Shown here in pieces: positions 8,193-13,228 of a stretch of DNA of 13,228 nucleotides. The stretch is from assembly GCA_938039795.1 (NCBI GenBank), contig CALHWU010000003.1, forward strand, positions 1-13,228, given 5' to 3'. Within the stretch, counting starts at the first letter, position 1. Each line of letters starts with the position of its first letter. The notes under the pieces are model-generated. The model ran no database searches. It saw only the letters and a list, made by a program, of their open reading frames with translations, and was not told where the DNA came from. The position numbers and the translations under genes are program-made. Source of the stretch: an uncultured Muribaculaceae bacterium (GTDB lineage: Bacteria; Bacteroidota; Bacteroidia; Bacteroidales; Muribaculaceae).

Positions 8193-8235
8193 AGAAAGCG
8201 GCCGCCCCCTTTGGCATTACCCAGGGTACGGCCGC
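8193..8235 (-). terminator. Rho-independent terminator of the hypothetical-rsmI-lipoprotein operon
   Basis: On the minus strand a perfect 7-bp stem GCGGCCG / CGGCCGC (plus 8229-8235 and 8198-8204) is extended inside by CCCT/AGGG pairs (8207-8210 with 8223-8226) across a small internal loop. TTTCTTTATATT follows. It lies 24 bases after the lipoprotein stop codon. Confidence 0.85.
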
Positions 8236-8258
8236 ATGTATATCGGTTGGATTAAAGA

Positions 8259-9119
8259 TCAGTCGACCTTGATCACCAGGAAATTACTGAGTTGCCAGAA
8301 CTGTGAGGGATCCTTGATCTTCAGTACTTTCTGTCCGTCCTCGTCCTCTATGACATAACTTGACGCCGGCTGTTTTGTCATCACCTCAGCTTTTTTGCTG
8401 TGAAGAGGTATGCTGCGGAGCGTGCGCTTGTCGGCCTTGATGAAGTAAGCTTTCTCAAAGTCACCCTCCATGATTTTGGTCTTCCGCAGGAAACCGGTCT
8501 GTATGATTTTGTTTTTCTGGAGCTCCGATTTGTTGCCTATTGCATAGTAGCATGTGTTGAGCTCGTCGTTGAGCTGCGTTGCCTCATTTCTGGCCGCCTC
8601 GCGTTCGGTGGTGACTGTAGTGACAGTGGAACTCAACGAATCAACTTTCTGGCCGAGACTTGCTATCTGCACGTTAGCGGCGGCAAGCTGATTATGAAGC
8701 GTAGCTATCTCCGTTTCCTGCTCGGATATCTGGGCCTTGAGGTTTTCTATCGTCTTGGTGAGGGTGGCATTCTGGCTGCCGCTTTTGCGGAGCTTTTCCT
8801 CAAGCTGCGCAAGCCTGTCGCGACGCTGCTGCAGAGCTTCCTGAATAGCCACCATATCGTTGCGGAGCTGATCTTTCTGTGAACGTGAGTCGGAAATATT
8901 GCCGGGAGTGGAGATTATGTGCTCAAGATCCTTGATCTGCCCCATTCCGGCTGTGATGTCGTTGATGAGCGCAAACAGCGAATCCTGTGTGGCGAGCGTG
9001 GCCTGAAGCTCCGAATTGAGCTGCACGTTCTGTTCTTCGGCTTTTTCAAGTTTTTCGCGAGTGCCGCATGAAGTCATTACGGCGGCCGCTGCGAGAGCCA
9101 TTACGATTGTTCTCTTCAT
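8259..9119 (-). CDS. Coiled-coil lipoprotein of unknown function
   Basis: This 286-aa protein (about 31 kDa) has a short lipoprotein signal peptide with a lipobox-like MTSC (acceptor Cys18). It is therefore probably lipid-anchored in the cell envelope. The residues after Cys18 (GTREK) do not look like the acidic surface-export signal known from Bacteroidetes, so facing the periplasm is a fair default. Residues about 20-190 are a long Gln/Glu/Leu-rich coiled coil. Residues about 190-286 form a compact beta-rich-looking domain (FEKAYFIKAD, SYVIEDEDGQ, FWQLSNFLVIKVD). Two D-S-L triplets (46-48 and 160-162) fit the Bacteroidetes O-glycosylation motif. From memory, similar coiled-coil lipoproteins carry the database name Cbp1-like collagen-binding adhesin; I cannot confirm that here and make no adhesin claim. 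It lies 47 bases after rsmI with no promoter between, and ends the operon at a terminator. Confidence 0.85.
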   Translation of the reverse strand: MKRTIVMALAAAAVMTSCGTREKLEKAEEQNVQLNSELQATLATQDSLFALINDITAGMGQIKDLEHIISTPGNISDSRSQKDQLRNDMVAIQEALQQRRDRLAQLEEKLRKSGSQNATLTKTIENLKAQISEQETEIATLHNQLAAANVQIASLGQKVDSLSSTVTTVTTEREAARNEATQLNDELNTCYYAIGNKSELQKNKIIQTGFLRKTKIMEGDFEKAYFIKADKRTLRSIPLHSKKAEVMTKQPASSYVIEDEDGQKVLKIKDPSQFWQLSNFLVIKVD

Positions 9120-9166
9120 AATAGTTGAATTGATGATTTTCCAATTTTTGCTTCGGTAGGGCCTAA

Positions 9167-9898
9167 TTACTGCTCCCCGATGTCGTGTCTGTATTTGTTT
9201 TTATGTTGTGGACGAGACGACAACTCCTTGTTTCCCGCTACGATAATAACGATTTCTCCTTTAGGATTGTTTTGCGAGAAATATTGGGCGAGCTGTCCTA
9301 ACGTTGCACGACGCGTCTCTTCGTGGACCTTTGAGATCTCCCGGCTCACGGACGCTTCCCTGTCGGCCCCGCATGCAGCCGCGAGGTCGTCGAGTGTACG
9401 GGCCAGACGCAGCGGCGACTCGTATATGACAGTAGTGCGTGTATCTGCCGCGATCTCGGCGAGGCGTGTCGCTCTTCCTTTTTTTTGAGGCAGGAATCCC
9501 TCGAAGCAAAATCTTTCGCAAGGTATCCCGCTGTCGACCAGAGCAGGGACAAAAGCTGTCGGCCCCGGCAGAGTAATCACTTCCACATCCCTTCTGCGGC
9601 ACTCGCGCGATATGAGGAATCCCGGATCCGATATGCCGGGAGTGCCGGCATCGGTAATAAGAGCTATGGTCTCTCCGGCCTCTATCCGGTCGACAAAGGA
9701 GCCTACAGTCAGATGCTCGTTAAACTTATGGTGGCTCACCACGGGGGTAGATATGCCGAAATGGCGAAGCAGCACACCGCTCGTGCGCGTATCCTCGGCC
9801 AAAATAAGATCAGCCTCCCGCAGAGTATCGATAGCCCGTGGAGTCATGTCGGCGAGGTTTCCCACCGGCGTCGGAACAATAAACAGCCGGCCTGCCAT
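9167..9898 (-). CDS. rsmI: 16S rRNA (cytidine1402-2'-O)-methyltransferase
   Basis: RsmI uses S-adenosylmethionine to methylate the 2'-hydroxyl of C1402 in the decoding centre of 16S rRNA. The 243 aa are toward the short end of the family. Conserved tetrapyrrole-methylase-fold motifs are IVPTPVGNLADMTPRA (7-22), LILAEDTRTS (31-40), ITDAGTPGISDPG (81-93), LPGPTAFVPAL (110-120), FEGFLP (132-137), VIYESPLRLARTL (157-169), SREISKVHEE (185-194) and KGEIVIIVAG (213-222). All are intact. The ATG shares its A with the last base of the TGA stop of the preceding hypothetical gene, so translational coupling is likely. The coiled-coil lipoprotein gene follows in the same operon. Confidence 0.97.
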   Translation of the reverse strand: MAGRLFIVPTPVGNLADMTPRAIDTLREADLILAEDTRTSGVLLRHFGISTPVVSHHKFNEHLTVGSFVDRIEAGETIALITDAGTPGISDPGFLISRECRRRDVEVITLPGPTAFVPALVDSGIPCERFCFEGFLPQKKGRATRLAEIAADTRTTVIYESPLRLARTLDDLAAACGADREASVSREISKVHEETRRATLGQLAQYFSQNNPKGEIVIIVAGNKELSSRPQHKNKYRHDIGEQ

Positions 9899-10524
9899 CA
9901 GTCGAACCGCTGAGTGACTATTGCGGTAAAATCTGCCACATCCTGATTTTCGGGATCAAGGCAAAGATCTTCGGTAAGGTATTCCACCACCTCGTCGGCC
10001 GACGTCATGGACGACAGCAGCTTCAAAGTATCGTTGAAATCCTGACTGTTTCCTTTGAAGAGCTCACGGATGAAACGGAAACGGTCGTTGAGAGTAAACA
10101 CCGGCTGGACATGCTGCGGATTGTTTTCAGCCACGGGCGAGGAAACTGCTACTTGGGCTGTCGGCCGCTCTTCGGCAGTTTCTGCCACATTGCTGTCGGC
10201 CTCCTCCTCTCCAACAGCCGACACGGCGATAGCCGAATCATCGGATTCGACTGAGGTCTCTGCCATGGAGCTGCATGGTGCAGCGGCCTGAGAGCGTCCA
10301 CCGTCATCGGATGATTCTTCCGGGGCGATCGCGTCGGAAGAGACGGGATCACAGCTGCTGCCGGCCATCTCCTCCGTCAGAGAATGAAGGGATGATGCTT
10401 TGTCGCGCAATATATAGTTCACCTCCGGATTCACCAGGTCGCCGCGCCTCTGTATCAGAAGAGCCAGACCCTCGATCTCAAGAGCGAGTGTCAGTATCTG
10501 CTTGGCTTTTTCATTGCTGTACAT
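9898..10524 (-). CDS. Conserved hypothetical protein with acidic low-complexity linker
   Basis: I do not know a function for this 208-aa cytosolic protein. It has three parts. Residues 1-52 form a helical N-terminal segment (EKAKQILTLALEIEGLALLI). Residues about 53-140 are a low-complexity, Ser/Ala/Glu/Asp-rich linker, probably disordered. Residues about 141-208 are a compact acidic helical domain with FTLNDRFRFIRELFKGN, a Leu-rich DTLKLLSSM and DLCLDPENQDVADF. I recall similar C-terminal domains in other Bacteroidales hypotheticals, which supports a real gene. There is no signal peptide or membrane segment. Its TGA stop overlaps the rsmI ATG by one base, which hints at a shared or ribosome-linked role, but that is inference only. 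A -7 box lies about 26 bases upstream, making it the first gene of the operon. Confidence 0.85.
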   Translation of the reverse strand: MYSNEKAKQILTLALEIEGLALLIQRRGDLVNPEVNYILRDKASSLHSLTEEMAGSSCDPVSSDAIAPEESSDDGGRSQAAAPCSSMAETSVESDDSAIAVSAVGEEEADSNVAETAEERPTAQVAVSSPVAENNPQHVQPVFTLNDRFRFIRELFKGNSQDFNDTLKLLSSMTSADEVVEYLTEDLCLDPENQDVADFTAIVTQRFD

Positions 10525-10550
10525 AAGTAAGTCGCTTTTAATTTCAGCCG

Positions 10551-10580
10551 CAAAATTAAGTATTTTTTGAATAGGTCAAT
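10551..10580 (-). promoter_or_regulatory. Probable promoter of the hypothetical-rsmI-lipoprotein operon
   Basis: On the minus strand TAATTTTG (plus 10551-10558) is a perfect -7 box. ATTG (plus 10577-10580), one mismatch from TTTG, lies 18 bases upstream. The predicted leader is about 22 nt. The element fills most of the 78-base gap after dacB, so the operon need not depend on dacB transcription. Confidence 0.5.
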
Positions 10581-10602
10581 CCATCCGGCACCAAAAATAG
10601 CC

Positions 10603-12072
10603 TCAAGCCCTGCGCTTCTTCCTGGATGATTTGGCAGTCGTGCCCTTACGACTCACGGAAGTTTTCTTTTTAGACTTCTTGACGACATGCTTGACAGGCC
10701 TAACATAATCGGGTGCGAACATAGAGAGAAGCATATCCTCTATTCCTGTCTTGAGAGTGGCTCGTCCGCATGTGAATCCGTTGACCATCACCACTATGAC
10801 ATGTGTAGGCAGACCATCCTCACCGAGAAGATATCCGGCATATGACTGCACTCCTTTCATACTGCCGGTCTTAAGGGCCACTCGCCCTTCAAGCGGAGTG
10901 TCGCGGAGAAAACTTTTGAGAGTACCCTCTCGTCCGGCTTTCGGGAAGAGACTGACATAATCAGGCGCTTTGTAATGAGAGGCCATCCATGTAAAAACGT
11001 CGGCGAGAAACATCGGAGTAAGCCTGTCGTTGCGGGAGAGACCGCTGCCGTCCTCCAGCACCACACGCTGTGTATCGACATCGCGTGTCTCCCACATGTC
11101 GAGCTCAGTCCTTACGGCCTCCGAACGCAACTGACCCGGCGCCACCGAGCGAAGCATAGCCTCGGCCATCATATTGTCGCTTCTGAACATAAGACTGCGA
11201 AGTATATCCACCAGCGCGGGCGACCGATGTACATAAAGGGCTGTCACGTCGCCATCGGCATCCGACTGCGCTACCTCGGCTATCTCCACTCCATTTTTGC
11301 GAAGCTTCTGCATCACCTCATGGCGCATCACCGGAGCAGGATCAGGAGTGGCCACCGTTATACTCTCGCCATTGCGCCGAGCATTGCCTCGTGACAATAT
11401 GACCTTGGAATCTTTCTTGCGATCGACCTTGAGCGATCCTTTCGCCGGAGTATGAGAGACCTTCAGATCCGGAACGAACGGAACCGATTTACCTGACGGG
11501 AGAGTAAGCACGAACTTGTTGTCACGGAAATTAGCTGCATGGTGAGAAGTACCATACGGCCACACGATGTCCTCGTCAGCCCACCCGGCCGGGACACGAT
11601 CCTCCGGTATCAGCGATGAATCGATGACCACGGTACCTGTCACACGCTTTATGCCGGCAGCGCAAACTGCTGCCGCAATACTGTCGGAAAAGCCGGCCGC
11701 CTCATCAAAGTATGCTGATTCGACTGTAGGATCACCCACACAGCGCACTACAATATCACCGCGAAGGAGGTCTCCGGAGATCTTGCCTACAGCTTCTACT
11801 GAAGTCTCGTAGCGGTCGGACGGGTTCATCAGAGTCAGAACAGATGCCGATGTCAGGGCCTTGGTAATACTCGCCGGGATGAAAGCCCTGCGGCTGTTGA
11901 TATCACGGAGAGGCTCTCCCGTGGCTATATCCGCTATATATATGCCGAGCTGTGAATCCTTGACACCGCTGACGCCAAGGGGAGATGATGGGCCGGCCGC
12001 AGACGATACGAGGGCATAGGCCACCGAACAACCTATCAAAAGACTTTTTACCACTGGACTGTATTTGATCAT
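10603..12072 (-). CDS. dacB: D-alanyl-D-alanine carboxypeptidase/endopeptidase, PBP4 type (peptidase S13)
   Basis: This low-molecular-weight class C penicillin-binding protein removes terminal D-Ala and cuts D-Ala-mDAP cross-links of peptidoglycan in the periplasm. The 489 aa hold the full active site: SITK (nucleophile S68, K71), SDN (298-300) and KTG (401-403). The large insert between SxxK and SxN (about 90-280) is typical of PBP4. The N-terminus is a signal peptide with a hydrophobic stretch at 11-26. LIGC (12-15) resembles a lipobox, but the preceding hydrophobic part would be very short, so ordinary cleavage near residue 26 is more likely. The C-terminus (about 461-489) is a Lys/Arg/Ser-rich tail like that of the M23 peptidase in this window. 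It is divergent from the tetR gene; no clear terminator follows it. Confidence 0.95.
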   Translation of the reverse strand: MIKYSPVVKSLLIGCSVAYALVSSAAGPSSPLGVSGVKDSQLGIYIADIATGEPLRDINSRRAFIPASITKALTSASVLTLMNPSDRYETSVEAVGKISGDLLRGDIVVRCVGDPTVESAYFDEAAGFSDSIAAAVCAAGIKRVTGTVVIDSSLIPEDRVPAGWADEDIVWPYGTSHHAANFRDNKFVLTLPSGKSVPFVPDLKVSHTPAKGSLKVDRKKDSKVILSRGNARRNGESITVATPDPAPVMRHEVMQKLRKNGVEIAEVAQSDADGDVTALYVHRSPALVDILRSLMFRSDNMMAEAMLRSVAPGQLRSEAVRTELDMWETRDVDTQRVVLEDGSGLSRNDRLTPMFLADVFTWMASHYKAPDYVSLFPKAGREGTLKSFLRDTPLEGRVALKTGSMKGVQSYAGYLLGEDGLPTHVIVVMVNGFTCGRATLKTGIEDMLLSMFAPDYVRPVKHVVKKSKKKTSVSRKGTTAKSSRKKRRA

Positions 12073-12100
12073 AGTTATGGTCAGGAATGATGTATCAGAC

Positions 12101-12194
12101 TGCGAAATTACGAAAAAACCGCCGTATAGAGCCGCCCGCAGCTAAAAATAGGCCTACAATAGATGTTAATTCGACAATTTTGAGTAATTTCGCA
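12101..12194. promoter_or_regulatory. Divergent dacB-tetR promoter region with mirrored -7-like boxes
   Basis: TGCGAAATTA (12101-12110) and TAATTTCGCA (12185-12194) are perfect 10-base reverse complements. Each faces outward toward its gene and resembles the -7 box TAnnTTTG with one C for T. They lie 30 bases before the dacB ATG and 26 bases before the tetR ATG. I see no good -33 box at the expected spacing for either. A second candidate for tetR, TAATTGTG (12206-12213), sits five bases before its ATG. Confidence 0.4.
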
Positions 12195-12218
12195 CACTGA
12201 AAGAGTAATTGTGCAGAT

Positions 12219-12815
12219 ATGGTTCTAAAGACTCGCGAAAAGCTCATCGATGTGGCCCGGCAACTCTTTGTACACAAAGGGGTCGAGAACACAACAATGA
12301 ACGATATTGCGGCCGCCTCTGACAAGGGGAGGCGCACCATCTACACCTATTTCAAGAACAAGCGTGAAATCTACAATGCAGTCATAGAACGCGAAAGCGA
12401 CCGACAGGTAGAGCGCCTGCGGCTCACGGCTCAGTCGGATCTGGCGCCGGAAGAGAAACTGCGCCGGTTTCTCATCGGACGTTTCGACACGATCGACGAT
12501 GTGAGTTCCTATCACCCTGGAACCATACGCTCTCTTTTCAGCCTCGACTTCAAAAGAGTCGAACGGATCCGTCGTATGGCCACCGTCAAGGAGCGTGAGA
12601 TCCTGAAAGAGATCCTCAATGAGGGGGTCAGAAAAGGATCATTCTCACGTATGCAGGCCGACAGGCTTGAAGCACTCCTGACGATGGTTTTCCAAGGCGC
12701 CTACTACTGCATGATCAAGGGTAATCTTGAAGAAGGGGCCGCCGAACTTGAAGAGCTCCGACGCGATGTGGTGGATTTCGTGATGGACAGCATCGTCAAC
12801 CGCAGCACCGACTGA
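12219..12815 (+). CDS. TetR/AcrR-family transcriptional regulator
   Basis: This 198-aa DNA-binding regulator is probably a dimeric repressor. The N-terminal TetR domain is clear: helix 1 TREKLIDVARQLFVHKG (5-21), then the helix-turn-helix at about 26-46 with TTMNDIAAAS and RRTIYTYFKNK (39-49). The C-terminal half (about 75-190) is the usual all-helical ligand and dimer region, too variable to name a ligand. FabG follows 62 bases downstream on the same strand, so control of fatty-acid metabolism is plausible, and self-regulation is common in the family. The dacB gene is divergent and shares the intergenic region, so it could also be a target. The chosen start gives the complete TetR domain; no Shine-Dalgarno is visible. 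Confidence 0.93.
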   Translation: MVLKTREKLIDVARQLFVHKGVENTTMNDIAAASDKGRRTIYTYFKNKREIYNAVIERESDRQVERLRLTAQSDLAPEEKLRRFLIGRFDTIDDVSSYHPGTIRSLFSLDFKRVERIRRMATVKEREILKEILNEGVRKGSFSRMQADRLEALLTMVFQGAYYCMIKGNLEEGAAELEELRRDVVDFVMDSIVNRSTD

Positions 12816-12837
12816 CAATTATACGACTGACAATTAT
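12809..12837 (+). repeat. Tandem 14-base direct repeat across the tetR stop codon
   Basis: CGACTGACAATTAT occurs at 12809-12822 and again, without mismatch, at 12824-12837, one base apart. The first copy contains the TGA stop of tetR (12813-12815). The second lies in the leader of fabG, about 40 bases before its start. This may be a simple tandem duplication or a paired regulator site. Confidence 0.85.
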
Positions 12838-12877
12838 TAGCGAATACCTCAATAATATAATATTATCCCTTAGAAAG

Positions 12878-13228
12878 ATGAAACTACTTGAAGGAAAAAC
12901 AGCCATCGTCACCGGAGCCGCCCGCGGCATCGGCAAAGCCCTGGCTCTCCGCTTCGCCAAAGAAGGCGCCAACATCGCCTTCACCGATCTCGTAATCGAC
13001 GAAAACGGCAAAGCTACAGAAGATGAGATAGCAGCTCTGGGTGTCAAAGTCAAGGGTTATGCGTCAAATGCAGCTGACTTCGAACAGACAAAAACTGTAG
13101 TAGACCAGATCCATAAGGATTTCGGCTCGATCGACATCCTCGTAAACAATGCAGGCATCACCAAGGACGGCCTCATGATGCGCATGACCGAGCAGCAGTG
13201 GGATGCAGTGATAGCCGTCAACCTCAAG
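12878..13228 (+). CDS. fabG: 3-oxoacyl-[acyl-carrier-protein] reductase, partial (3' end outside window)
   Basis: FabG reduces 3-ketoacyl-ACP with NADPH in each round of type II fatty-acid synthesis. The first 117 codons are present and run to the last base of the window; the family is usually near 248 aa. It is a classical short-chain dehydrogenase: the nucleotide-binding TGAARGIG (12-19), an acidic FTDL after strand 2, LVNNAG (88-93) and ITKDGLMMRM (94-103), which is characteristic of FabG rather than of other short-chain dehydrogenases, and AVNLK at the edge. The catalytic Ser, Tyr and Lys lie beyond the window. The ATG follows CTTAGAAAG, a poor ribosome binding site. Its position behind a TetR regulator suggests co-transcription or control by it. 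Confidence 0.92.
   Translation, partial: MKLLEGKTAIVTGAARGIGKALALRFAKEGANIAFTDLVIDENGKATEDEIAALGVKVKGYASNAADFEQTKTVVDQIHKDFGSIDILVNNAGITKDGLMMRMTEQQWDAVIAVNLK

Noticed and set aside
8400..8882. 160-aa plus-strand open frame
   Set aside because: It lies wholly antisense to the coiled-coil lipoprotein and shows no domain of its own.
9485..9913. 142-aa plus-strand open frame opposite rsmI
   Set aside because: RsmI motifs are complete on the other strand; this frame has no recognisable motif.
10580..10625. Short stem candidates (GGC/GCC, AAGC/GCTT) after dacB
   Set aside because: Stems of 3-4 bp are too weak to call a terminator.
1..13228. Defence, toxin-antitoxin, mobile element or CRISPR system
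   Set aside because: All genes fall in housekeeping or envelope families or lone hypotheticals; no transposase, integrase, repeat array or island-like change in composition was seen.

Overview
The window looks like a housekeeping stretch of chromosome from a member of the Bacteroidota, most likely the order Bacteroidales. A Muribaculaceae-like genome is a guess from the moderate GC content and protein flavour. The evidence is as follows. Genes lack Shine-Dalgarno sequences. Several promoters fit the Bacteroidales -33 TTTG / -7 TAnnTTTG type. The RecG (698 aa) and NDK (154 aa) lengths and sequences match Bacteroides-type proteins. There is also a Bacteroidales-type five-repeat DUF349 protein and a coiled-coil lipoprotein. 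I see no phage, insertion sequence, plasmid, CRISPR, tRNA or rRNA signature, and no intergenic stretch longer than about 270 bases.

Layout, left to right. (1) 70-1526, minus strand: ndk followed by a secreted M23 (LytM-type) peptidase, with a good promoter in front of ndk and a strong terminator after the peptidase. (2) 1717-4496, minus strand: ispD then recG, overlapping by 13 bases, with a -7 box almost at the ispD start codon. (3) 4750-6622, plus strand: a divergently transcribed five-repeat DUF349 protein that ends in a perfect 11-bp hairpin terminator. (4) 6667-8061, minus strand: a stand-alone undecaprenyl-phosphate sugar phosphotransferase, the enzyme that starts a surface polysaccharide. 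(5) 8198-10580, minus strand: a three-gene operon of a conserved hypothetical with an acidic linker, rsmI (sharing one base with the hypothetical's stop), and a coiled-coil lipoprotein, closed by a clear terminator. (6) 10603-12072, minus strand: PBP4-type D-Ala-D-Ala carboxypeptidase (dacB). (7) 12219 to the right edge, plus strand: a TetR-family regulator, then fabG, which runs off the window.

Together the genes serve envelope and macromolecule maintenance: isoprenoid supply for lipid carriers (ispD), polysaccharide initiation on undecaprenyl phosphate, peptidoglycan trimming (M23, PBP4), fatty-acid synthesis (fabG), nucleotide balance (ndk), DNA repair (recG) and ribosome methylation (rsmI). 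I do not find a previously undescribed multi-gene system. The points most worth a second look are the two uncharacterised proteins around rsmI, the multi-repeat DUF349 protein, the matching basic tails on the two peptidoglycan enzymes, and the repeat structures around the tetR regulator.
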